NCBI GenBank assembly: GCA_963701435.1
Contig: CAVPAL010000005.1
Coordinates: 200,418-264,417, forward strand
Direction: 5' to 3'
Source of the DNA: JAACFF01 sp963701435
GTDB lineage: Bacteria > Chloroflexota > Anaerolineae > Promineifilales > Promineifilaceae
DNA length: 64,000 nucleotides
Shown here: piece by piece, positions 47,713 through 55,899 of the stretch
Layout: each line of letters begins with the position of its first letter
Numbering within the stretch: position 1 is the first letter of the stretch
Made by a program: the position numbers and the translations under genes
Notes under the pieces: model-generated
Told to the model about the DNA's origin: nothing
Seen by the model: only the letters and a program-made list of their open reading frames with translations
The model's database searches: none

Positions 47713-48764
47713 TCAGGGCGCCCGAGCTGTTGATGATCGAACAATAAGTTGTGGTCGTAATATCTGGTGTCCTTGTGCTTCTGAAAGTGTTCCCTTTAAA
47801 CGCGCTATCAATCGTTCCACAGCCATGTTTGCGATTTCTGCAATTGGCTGCCGAATCGTCGTTAATGGAGGTTGCACAATTTCCGTGAGGGCAATGTCAT
47901 CCACACCGACCACAGACAAATCAGTGGGGATTGTCAGCCCAAGTCTTTGGCGCCGGCATATGCGCCAAAAGCAAACATATCGTTGATCGCAAAAATAGCA
48001 GTGGGCGGATTTGCACGGCTGAGGAGTTCTTGCGTGCCCTGGCGACCCAGGTCTACCGCATCAGCATCACCATAACTATCGCCATTGGGGACAACATCCC
48101 AAATAAGCTCTGGATCTGATTCAATGCCGGCCTCTGCCAAAGCAGCCTGATAACCTGAGAGCCGATCCATACGGCTAACAGTGCGGATTGGGCCAGAGAG
48201 AAAGCCAATCCGCCGGTGACCAAGCGACAGCAGATGTTTGGTCGCCAAACGTGAGGCCAGGATGTTATCAATGCCTACACTATCAACCTGAGTCTGGTCA
48301 TCATCTTGAGGAGGTCGTTCAAAGGCCACAACGTGCAGCCCTTGTGAAATAAGGGTATCCAGGTGAGAAAGTTGCACCAGGGAAGAGCCAAAAATAAGCC
48401 CACGCACGCCATAGCCCCACAATTCTTCCGCATATTTTTGTTCTCGCTGCGGATCGCGGTCACTGTTGCCTAACAACACTTGATAGCCATTTTTCAGGGC
48501 AGCGGCTTCAACGTGCTGCGCAAAAATTCCATAGAAGGGATTGGCGACGGAGGGCACGATAAGACCAATGATGGGCGAATGACCGGTTTTAAGCTGGCGG
48601 GCTGCCTGGTTGGGGGTATATCCCAGTTCATCAATGGCATCCAAGATGCGTTTTTGAGTGCTGGGACGCATACGTTGGGAACGGCCGTTTAGCAAGTTCG
48701 ATACGGTGCTTGTTGAAACACCGGCTAAAAGAGCGACATCTGTTATCGTAACTTTTTCGGCCAT
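47713..48764 (-). pseudogene. LacI-family transcriptional regulator, one frameshift
   Basis: About 350 residues. The helix-turn-helix is VTITDVALLAGVSTSTVSNL, followed by the hinge GYTPNQAARQLKTGHSPIIG. The sensor domain has GLIVPSVANPFYGIFAQHVE, ILASRLATKHLLSLGHRRIG and TAIFAINDMFAFGAYAGAKD. A shift near 47930 (G3 where G4 would restore TTG GGG CTG) separates the last 70 residues, SVVGVDDIALTEIVQPPLTT and IRQPIAEIANMAVERLIARL. It is the first gene of the long polysaccharide operon and two matching operator-like sites lie upstream, suggesting autoregulation and control of the whole operon. Confidence 0.87.
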
Positions 48765-48798
48765 AATAAAGTTTCCAGAAAGATTATAAACACAATTA

Positions 48799-48963
48799 GT
48801 GTAACGTTTTACTAAACGACATATTAACAGATGTTAAAACAAATGTCAATGAATTGGGTAAAATTGCCCAAAACACCCTCCAAAACCCTCTCATTCCGTA
48901 AGCGCAACAGCTTGATGCTAGAAGCTCGAAGTCGGGTTTGGCAATATGAGTGCAACGTTTTAC
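48799..48963 (-). promoter_or_regulatory. Two matching LacI-type operator candidates
   Basis: GTGTAACGTTTTAC (48799-48812) and GTGCAACGTTTTAC (48950-48963) are identical at 13 of 14 positions, both centred on AACGTT with the CG core usual for LacI-family operators. They are 151 bases apart, compatible with looping. The first lies 35 bases upstream of the LacI ATG. They sit in the 240-base gap between araA and the regulator gene. Confidence 0.5.
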
Positions 48964-49004
48964 TTATTTTGTCTGGCAAAAGGGAAACAACTATTTGACA
49001 TAAA

Positions 49005-50495
49005 TCATTGATAATAGATCGAGTTGTTTCTTAAATTTTGCTTGAAGGATCGAATATCTGTCTTTTCATCAATCAAGACAAATTCCACTCCGGCAATTTC
49101 GGCATAATCTTCCAGTTGTTCCACGGTCACAACCTGGCTAAATCCGGTGTGATGAGCTCCCCCGGCTAATATCCAGGCCGTCGCCGCCGTTCTCAGATTC
49201 GGATGGGGCCGCCAAACAGCGCGCGCCACCGGTAAATTGGGCAACGGCGCGTCAGGTGGAACCACATCGACCGTATTCACCAGCAGGCGGAAACGGTTCC
49301 CCAGATCAACAATCGAAGCGTTAAGTCCCGGACCGCCCGGCGTATCAAACACCAACCGTACCGGGTCCTCCTTGCCGCCGATACCTAAAGGGTGAATCTC
49401 CACCGCCGGCTTCCGGCTGGCAATGGAAGGGCAAATTTCAAGCATGTGCGCGCCCAACACCTGCATATTTCCCGGCTCGAAGTGGTAGGTATAATCCTCC
49501 ATAAAGGAAGTCCCGCCCTTAAGTCCGGCAGCCATTACCTTCATCATTCGTACCAAGGCGGCCGTTTTCCAATCACCCTCCGCCCCAAAGCCATAACCAT
49601 CAGCCATCAACCGCTGCACGGCAATACCCGGCAGTTGTTTGAGACCATAAAGATTCTCAAAGGTGGTTGTGAATGCCTTAAAATCACCGGCTTCCAGGAA
49701 AGCGCGCAGACCCAATTCGATCCGCGCCGCATCTCGCAGCGACTCACGCTGCGCGCCGCCCACCTTCAGATTTTCAGCGACAGTATACTCAATTTCATAG
49801 GTGGTAATCAGGTTATCTATAGCGCCTTCGGTGACCCGGTTGACATAATAAACCAAATCCCCCAGACCATAACCATTGACCTCATAACCCAGGCGAATTT
49901 GTGCTTCGACCTTGTCGCCTTCAGTCACGGCCACCTGACGCATGTTGTCGCCGATACGCGCAATTTTTAGATTCTGCGAATCATGCCAGGCAACGGCCGT
50001 TCGCAGCCAGCTATCTAATTCATCCAGGACATCCTCATCTTCCCAATGGCCGACAATGACCTTGCGCGCCTTGTTCAAACGCGTGACCATAAAGCCAAAT
50101 TCTCGTCCACCGTGGGCCGATTGGTTCAGATTCATAAAATCCATGTCAATCGTCGCCCAGGGAATATCGCGGTTGTATTGCGTATGCAGGTGGACGAACG
50201 GCTTTTGCAAAGCGGTCAGACCACGAATCCACATTTTGGCCGGAGAGAACGTGTGCATCCAGGCAACAAGCCCCACACAATTTGATGAGCCATTGGCTTC
50301 CTGAATTAGTTGAGAAATCGCGTCGGCCGTTTTTAGAACCGGCTTAAAAACGATATTGACAGGAAGTTTGTGTGAAGCGTTCAGCGCATCAACAATGCGC
50401 CCGGCGTTCGCCGCCACTTGCTGCAATGCTTCTTCACCATAAAGCGCCTGGCTGCCAGTAACAAACCAGGCTTCCATTGATTCATAAGGTTTCAT
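49005..50495 (-). CDS. araA: L-arabinose isomerase
   Basis: 496 residues, full length. Converts L-arabinose to L-ribulose. Catalytic glutamates in GYGFGAEGDWKTAALVRMMK and GTSFMEDYTYHFEPGNMQVL, and metal-binding histidines in the latter and in ILAGGAHHTGFSQVVTVEQL. LHTQYNRDIPWATIDMDFMN and the N-terminal EAWFVTGSQALYGEEALQQV are also hallmark segments. GGAGG precedes the ATG. It is last in the order araB-araD-araA, with 26 bases between araD and araA. No frameshift is present, in contrast to the genes on the left. Confidence 0.97.
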   Translation of the reverse strand: MKPYESMEAWFVTGSQALYGEEALQQVAANAGRIVDALNASHKLPVNIVFKPVLKTADAISQLIQEANGSSNCVGLVAWMHTFSPAKMWIRGLTALQKPFVHLHTQYNRDIPWATIDMDFMNLNQSAHGGREFGFMVTRLNKARKVIVGHWEDEDVLDELDSWLRTAVAWHDSQNLKIARIGDNMRQVAVTEGDKVEAQIRLGYEVNGYGLGDLVYYVNRVTEGAIDNLITTYEIEYTVAENLKVGGAQRESLRDAARIELGLRAFLEAGDFKAFTTTFENLYGLKQLPGIAVQRLMADGYGFGAEGDWKTAALVRMMKVMAAGLKGGTSFMEDYTYHFEPGNMQVLGAHMLEICPSIASRKPAVEIHPLGIGGKEDPVRLVFDTPGGPGLNASIVDLGNRFRLLVNTVDVVPPDAPLPNLPVARAVWRPHPNLRTAATAWILAGGAHHTGFSQVVTVEQLEDYAEIAGVEFVLIDEKTDIRSFKQNLRNNSIYYQ

Positions 50496-50521
50496 AAAGG
50501 CGCCTCCTCCAGGTGCATCTG

Positions 50522-51172
50522 CTATTGACCGTAAACATTTTGGTAACGATCATATAAGCTGTCTATATCTTTTTGTGAAATTGGCCGCGGTTCTCCGAGT
50601 TGGTACGCCAGCAGCATGATCGCCGCGTTATCTTCGGTCATTATTGCCGCTTTGACTGCCTTTTCGGCCGATGGACCCACGGCAAAAACGCCATGATTGA
50701 CCAAAAGGCAAGCCGGGCTGCGGCTGTCACGCAAGGTTTCAACCACTCGCTCCCCAATCTCCTCACCGCCAACAAGGGCAAAGCCCCCGCAGGGAATCTC
50801 GCCGCCAAACTCGTCACCCATGGCCGTCGTGTGGCAGGGAATCGAACGACCAACCACAGCAAAGGCGGTTGCATAGCGCGAATGAGTATGAGCCACGCCA
50901 TATACATCCGGTATGGATCGGTAGATGTAGCAGTGTGAGGCGGTATCCGACGAAGCTTTGTAATCTCCTTCGACAAGATTGCCGTTGATATCAACAACGA
51001 CCATATTCTGCGGGGTCAGGTGCTCGAAGCGGATGCCGCTGGGTTTAATAACAACCAGGTTTGTTTCCGGATCGCGCGCGCTGAGGTTGCCACTGGTCCA
51101 GGCAACCAGATTATTCAGAGGCAGTTGGGCGTGCAGATTGCAAACTTCTTCACGCAGTTGCGGCAGCAGCAT
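50522..51172 (-). CDS. araD: L-ribulose-5-phosphate 4-epimerase
   Basis: 216 residues, slightly shorter than the E. coli enzyme (231). Class II aldolase/adducin fold; interconverts L-ribulose-5-phosphate and D-xylulose-5-phosphate using a zinc ion. Ligand histidines are in VYGVAHTHSRYATAFAVVGR and LLVNHGVFAVGPSAEKAVKA; substrate-phosphate contacts in AWTSGNLSARDPETNLVVIK. Nearly abuts the araB stop at 51174. Context (araB and araA on either side) makes epimerase far more likely than fuculose aldolase. Confidence 0.93.
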   Translation of the reverse strand: MLLPQLREEVCNLHAQLPLNNLVAWTSGNLSARDPETNLVVIKPSGIRFEHLTPQNMVVVDINGNLVEGDYKASSDTASHCYIYRSIPDVYGVAHTHSRYATAFAVVGRSIPCHTTAMGDEFGGEIPCGGFALVGGEEIGERVVETLRDSRSPACLLVNHGVFAVGPSAEKAVKAAIMTEDNAAIMLLAYQLGEPRPISQKDIDSLYDRYQNVYGQ

Positions 51173-51173
51173 A

Positions 51174-52838
51174 TTAACCCTCCAGTTTCTTCTCTTTGAC
51201 TTCCCGCTTCAGCGTCTTCAAACGCTTCATGGCGTCATTGGCGCCACGGCCGAAATAATCATAAAGCAGCTTGTATTCAGCATATAACTTGTCATAAGCA
51301 ATCTTATTCTCTGGGATGGGCGCGACGATTTCATCGCTCAGCTTGCCCATTTTGTCTGCAGCGGCTTGGATGTTCGGGTAAACGCCGGCCGCAACCGCCG
51401 CGTGCATAGCCGCACCCAGCGCCGGTGATTGAGCGGAACCGGCCAGCTTGAAGGTGCGCCCGGTCACATCGGCGTAGATTTGGCGCAGCAGCAGGTTTTT
51501 CTCAGGCAAGCCGCCGGCGGCGACAAGCTCTTTCACTTCGATGCCGCGCGCCTCAAAGGCTTCGATAATTTCACGCGTGCCAAAGGCTGTCGATTCAATC
51601 AGCGCGCGATAAATACCCGGCGCGCGCGTGGCCAGCGTCATACCGATGATCAGGCCGCTGAGATTGGTATCGACAAGGGTCGAACGATTGCCGTTCCACC
51701 AGTCCAGAGCGACAAGGCCATGTTCGCCAACCGCCTGTTTGGCTGCCTCCTGTTCGAGGTACGCATGCAAATTCAACCCGGCGACGGCAGCCGCTTCATG
51801 ATATTCTGGCGGCACGGCGTTATCCACAAACCAGGCAAAGATATCGCCAACGCCGGACTGGCCCGCTTCATACCCGTACAAGCCGGGGATGATGCCGCCA
51901 TCAACGACGCCGCACATGCCATCCACTTCTTTGAGTTCTGTGCCGGACATCATATGACAGGTTGAGGTGCCCATGATCATCACCATGACGCCAGGCTCGG
52001 TGGCCTTCACGGCCGGAGCGGTGACGTGTGCATCGACATTGGCCACAGCAACGGCCGTTCCCGGATTCAAACCCATCGCCGCAGCCATTTTGGCCGTTAA
52101 CCCGCCCGCCCTGTCACCAAGCTGGGCAAATTCACGGCTCATCTTGGCATCAATCACATCGGCGAAATCCGGATGCAAAGCGGCGAAGTAGTCGCGGCTG
52201 GGATAATGGCCATCCTGCACCATGGCCTTATAGCCGGCGGTGCAAGCATTGCGGGTTTCATTGCCCGTTAGCTGCCAGATGACCCAGTCGGCCGCTTCCA
52301 ACAGCCGGTCGGCTGCATGGTAAACCTCAGGCGCTTCCTGCAGAATCTGCAGCGCTTTGCTGAAGAACCATTCAGAAGAAATTTTGCCGCCGTAGCGGTT
52401 GAGCCAGCTTTCGCCCATCTGGCGCGCCGTCTCGTTGATCTGGTCTGCCTGCGGCTGGCTGGCGTGATGTTTCCACAGCTTGACCCAGGCATGGGGATTG
52501 TCGGCCCACGCGTCCAGCGCGCGTAAAGGGGTCCCGTCAACCTTGACCGGCATCATCGTGCAGGCCGTGAAATCGATGCCCACGCCCACAACTTCATCCG
52601 GCGAAACGCCGCTTTCTGCGAGGACGACCGGAACGGTTTGTTTAATCGTTTTGATATAATCCAGGGGGTCTTGCAGCGCCCATTCGGGCGGCAATTGTTT
52701 ACCGCTGCCGGGTAATACCATGTCGATGACGCCGTTGGGATATTCGAATACGGCCGTTGCCACTTCCGACCCGTTACGCGCATCAACCAACACCGCGCGT
52801 CCCGACAATGTTCCAAAATCTATGCCAATTGTATACAT
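51174..52838 (-). CDS. araB: L-ribulokinase
   Basis: 554 residues from the ATG at 52838, with AAAGGAG upstream; ten more codons are open before it but lack a site. FGGY kinase. MYTIGIDFGTLSGRAVLVDA with GTLSGRA is diagnostic of AraB. GVGIDFTACTMMPVKVDGTP, ADNPHAWVKLWKHHASQPQA, VMIMGTSTCHMMSGTELKEV and AGGLPEKNLLLRQIYADVTG complete the family pattern. Phosphorylates L-ribulose. First gene of araBDA; the 160-base upstream gap must contain the promoter but I saw no clear operator. Confidence 0.96.
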   Translation of the reverse strand: MYTIGIDFGTLSGRAVLVDARNGSEVATAVFEYPNGVIDMVLPGSGKQLPPEWALQDPLDYIKTIKQTVPVVLAESGVSPDEVVGVGIDFTACTMMPVKVDGTPLRALDAWADNPHAWVKLWKHHASQPQADQINETARQMGESWLNRYGGKISSEWFFSKALQILQEAPEVYHAADRLLEAADWVIWQLTGNETRNACTAGYKAMVQDGHYPSRDYFAALHPDFADVIDAKMSREFAQLGDRAGGLTAKMAAAMGLNPGTAVAVANVDAHVTAPAVKATEPGVMVMIMGTSTCHMMSGTELKEVDGMCGVVDGGIIPGLYGYEAGQSGVGDIFAWFVDNAVPPEYHEAAAVAGLNLHAYLEQEAAKQAVGEHGLVALDWWNGNRSTLVDTNLSGLIIGMTLATRAPGIYRALIESTAFGTREIIEAFEARGIEVKELVAAGGLPEKNLLLRQIYADVTGRTFKLAGSAQSPALGAAMHAAVAAGVYPNIQAAADKMGKLSDEIVAPIPENKIAYDKLYAEYKLLYDYFGRGANDAMKRLKTLKREVKEKKLEG

Positions 52839-53000
52839 AATTCCTACTCCTTTTCTAAATTGCGCCATAATGGCAATGCGACCGCCAGGAAAGATGCCTG
52901 GGCCAACGTCTCCATCTGGCTATCCTCTGCGGCAGATCTATCCGGGCTAACCTGTCCGCCATATTGTTAAAAGTTTGGGTCAGTGCTAGGATTAACGCCA

Positions 53001-53957
53001 ATGAAATCTCTTTTCTTGTTATTATTGATGCTATGGTTGCCGGCTTGTCAGACCGTTCAAGGAGGCGCCGCACTCGATAACACAGCCTCTTACACCATTA
53101 CCCAAAAAATAACCCTCGTCAATGAAGGCCCAATGCAGCCTGAAAAGCATAATTTATGGGTCGCTCTCATAAGCGACCAACCGCCTTACCAGGAAATCCT
53201 TTCCCGTGAAGTTCAACCGCAAAATTACGTAATTGTTACGGATGAGTATGGCAATCAGTATGCCGAGTTTGACTTCAAAGAGTTGGAACCCGGCGCCAGT
53301 GCTGACATCAACATCAACTATGAAGTCACCGTTAATGAATTGAACTTCAACCTGGTAGAGTGTAAAGGTAATTTGCCCAATGAATTTAACCAACCTGAGC
53401 TGCACATCGAGTCTAACAATCCACAAATCGTCGCTTTAGCAAAAGAACTTTCCACTCCAAACCAGACCGTATGTGAGCAGGTCAAGGTCTTTTATGACTA
53501 TATCGGCAACAACCTCGTGTACAGCTATAACGGCGAAGATTGGGGTGCGCAGGCAGCTTTGGGCAAGATGGGCGCTGATTGCACCGAATATTCATCATTG
53601 TTAATCGCCTTGAGTAGAGCCAGCGGTATCCCTGCTCGTTACGTAGAAGGTCTGTTATATCTGGATGAAAGCAGCTCTGGTGCAGCTCGCCGGGAACATG
53701 CCTGGGTGGAACTGTATTTCCCGGGAAATGGTTGGATCCCCATTGATCCTACTTTAGGGCGTTCATCACTCACCAGAGAGCAACATTTTGCACGGTATAC
53801 GCCCAATCACATCATTGTCACAAACGGCCGTTCTCCATCGACCTTGCGCGGCGCCAGCTATTGGAGCCACCTCTATTGGCCCGGAGACAGGACGACCATT
53901 CGCATTGTAGATGCAGACTGGGCCATCTCAGCGCAAAGCGCTCCCTCACATCGATAG
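53001..53957 (+). CDS. Transglutaminase-like lipoprotein
   Basis: 318 residues from ATG at 53001 (MKSLFLLLLMLWLPAC), a short signal peptide with an LPAC lipobox. The N-terminal half is a beta-rich domain (ASYTITQKITLVNEGPMQPE). The C-terminal half is a transglutaminase-like fold with the catalytic Cys in GKMGADCTEYSSLLIALSRA, His in ARREHAWVELYFPGNGWIPI and Asp in the following DPT. Members act as proteases, transamidases or inactive scaffolds at the cell surface. It is the only plus-strand gene between 18.5 kb and the right edge, and its stop codon directly abuts the permease stop on the other strand. Its relation to sugar metabolism is unclear. Confidence 0.8.
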   Translation: MKSLFLLLLMLWLPACQTVQGGAALDNTASYTITQKITLVNEGPMQPEKHNLWVALISDQPPYQEILSREVQPQNYVIVTDEYGNQYAEFDFKELEPGASADININYEVTVNELNFNLVECKGNLPNEFNQPELHIESNNPQIVALAKELSTPNQTVCEQVKVFYDYIGNNLVYSYNGEDWGAQAALGKMGADCTEYSSLLIALSRASGIPARYVEGLLYLDESSSGAARREHAWVELYFPGNGWIPIDPTLGRSSLTREQHFARYTPNHIIVTNGRSPSTLRGASYWSHLYWPGDRTTIRIVDADWAISAQSAPSHR

Positions 53958-54983
53958 TTACTTGATTCGTCTCTGCATAATGACGTGCATCGAAACAGAG
54001 ATGACGATGATAAATCCATAAATAAGCTCGGTCCAGAATCCAGTCAGACCAATGGCCACGATACCAGCATTGATGGCGCCGATGATATAACTGCCCAGGA
54101 AAGTACCAAGTATCGTACCCGTACCGCCAAATACGGATGTACCGCCAAGGAAAACAGAAGCCAACGTAGATAGCAGATAGCCCTCACCAAGTGATGGCCA
54201 GAAAAACGATACCTGTAGACTGGCCAACACACCGGCAAAAGCCGCAGCAAGGCCCATCATGATAAAAACGGTCATACGCGTGCGGTTCACATTGACGCCC
54301 ATCAGCCTGGCGCTCTGTTCGTTGTCGCCAATCAGGTAGATGTGCGCTCCGAGCCGCGTACGATTTAAAATGATCCAGCACACAATAGCGATGGCGATGG
54401 ACCACCAGAATTGATTGGGAATGTTGCCAATAGTTTTGCCAACTAAAGCCTCGTAAATGAAGGTCTCCCGCGCCGCGATCAACGATGCGCCCTTTCCTTG
54501 CAAGAGGACAAGCGACAATCCGCGTAAGAAGAATTGCGTGCCGATGGTAGCCACAAGCGATGGAATGCCAATGCCCACAACGAGTCCACCATTCAGGATC
54601 CCTGCCGCAACCCCAGCAATTAGAGCAGCAATGATGGCCAGGGTCACGTTGCCTGATGGTTCAAATATGAAAACAAAAGCCACCATGCCAATAGCCATAA
54701 TCGACGGAAAAGACAGGTCCATCTCTCCGGCGATGATCACCATCGTCAAGGGCAATGCCATAATGGCAAAGAGTGGGGTCGTAGACATAAAAGCATAGTA
54801 AATCTGGGGCGATAAAAACGTCTCAGGGGCCGCCAGGATGAAGAACAGCCAAAGCCCAAAGAATACGATTATCATGCCCACCTGGGTGGCATTCTTGCGC
54901 AAGAAGTTTTTCCAACTAAATGACTTTTTCTGCGGTTCAGGAGCCACATCCACGTCGGACAGTTCTTCGATGTCGGAACTCAT
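53958..54983 (-). CDS. CUT2 sugar ABC transporter permease (RbsC/AraH-like)
   Basis: 341 residues. A charged N-terminus (SSDIEELSDVDVAPEPQKKS) then about ten helices, including LPLTMVIIAGEMDLSFPSIM, AGVAAGILNGGLVVGIGIPS (the conserved NG loop), LVATIGTQFFLRGLSLVLLQ, ARLMGVNVNRTRMTVFIMMG and LASVFLGGTSVFGGTGTILG. These are the standard BPD_transp_2 signatures of ribose/arabinose/fructose importers. AAGGA before the start. It follows the ATPase by 50 bases and ends the LacI-UroD-transporter operon. Confidence 0.9.
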   Translation of the reverse strand: MSSDIEELSDVDVAPEPQKKSFSWKNFLRKNATQVGMIIVFFGLWLFFILAAPETFLSPQIYYAFMSTTPLFAIMALPLTMVIIAGEMDLSFPSIMAIGMVAFVFIFEPSGNVTLAIIAALIAGVAAGILNGGLVVGIGIPSLVATIGTQFFLRGLSLVLLQGKGASLIAARETFIYEALVGKTIGNIPNQFWWSIAIAIVCWIILNRTRLGAHIYLIGDNEQSARLMGVNVNRTRMTVFIMMGLAAAFAGVLASLQVSFFWPSLGEGYLLSTLASVFLGGTSVFGGTGTILGTFLGSYIIGAINAGIVAIGLTGFWTELIYGFIIVISVSMHVIMQRRIK

Positions 54984-55033
54984 AATATCTTTTCCTTAAA
55001 TGATGTGTACGCGCGCCGGAGATAAACACCTGG

Positions 55034-55795
55034 CTAATCCAGGCTGCCTGTCTCCGCAACGCGGTACATCTTCTCCATCAGGTCGTCAAGAGTGATGTCC
55101 GACGTATTGAACTCGCCGGCCACCCTGCCGCGATCGAGCACAACGACACGATCAGCCACAGAGTAAACATGAAAAATATTGTGATCAATAAAAACGGCCG
55201 ATTTACCCACATCCTTGATATGGCGTACAAAGTCCAGCAGCTTGCGTGTCTCCTTGAGCGATAATCCCATCGTAGGTTCGTCTAGAATGATGATTTCGGC
55301 GTCAAAGTAAAGGGCGCGTACGATAGCCACGCCCTGCTTCTCGCCGCCGGAGAAGGTCTCGATTGTTGATTCCGGACTCACTGCGCTGGAAGTGAAACCC
55401 ATCGACTGAACCATCAATCTGTTTGTCTCATTCTTCATCTTCTTGACATCCAACAAACCGTACTTTGTTCTTAATTCACGGCCCAAGAAGATGTTGCGCC
55501 ATAATGTTTGAAGCTCGGCGAGAGCGCGTTCCTGATAAACGGTTTCAATGCCCAGCGTTCTTGCCAGCGGCACTGTGAGCGACTCGATACGCTTGCCGTC
55601 GATATAGAGTTCGCCGGAACTGGGCTGGTGATAACCTGTCAGAATCTTGATCATCGTTGACTTGCCGGCGCCATTGTCGCCCAACAAGCCGACTACCTCA
55701 TTTTGTCCTAGTTTGAAATCGACATTGCGCAGGGACTTCACTTCGCCAAAATTCTTGGATACGTTGCGCAGTTCTATTCTGTAAGTTGGTTCCAT
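55034..55795 (-). CDS. CUT2 sugar ABC transporter ATPase, single-domain
   Basis: 253 residues from ATG at 55795, with GGAGG six bases upstream. Walker A LLGDNGAGKSTMIKILTG, Q-loop TVYQERALAELQTLWRNIFL, signature ETFSGGEKQGVAIVRALYFD, Walker B AEIIILDEPTMGLSLKETRK and switch His in VFIDHNIFHVYSVADRVVVL. Most CUT2 ATPases (AraG, RbsA) are double-length; this one has a single nucleotide-binding domain, like FrcA-type ATPases, and must dimerise. The signature has GEKQG rather than the common GQRQR, typical of this subgroup. Confidence 0.9.
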   Translation of the reverse strand: MEPTYRIELRNVSKNFGEVKSLRNVDFKLGQNEVVGLLGDNGAGKSTMIKILTGYHQPSSGELYIDGKRIESLTVPLARTLGIETVYQERALAELQTLWRNIFLGRELRTKYGLLDVKKMKNETNRLMVQSMGFTSSAVSPESTIETFSGGEKQGVAIVRALYFDAEIIILDEPTMGLSLKETRKLLDFVRHIKDVGKSAVFIDHNIFHVYSVADRVVVLDRGRVAGEFNTSDITLDDLMEKMYRVAETGSLD

Positions 55796-55899
55796 CACCT
55801 ACCTCCACAAGTGAAAGATGAGGGCCAAACGGCCGTTTAACCCTCATCCATCACGGCGTCACGTCCAGTGCAGGCGCTGCCGTGACGCTTGTTCCTAAA

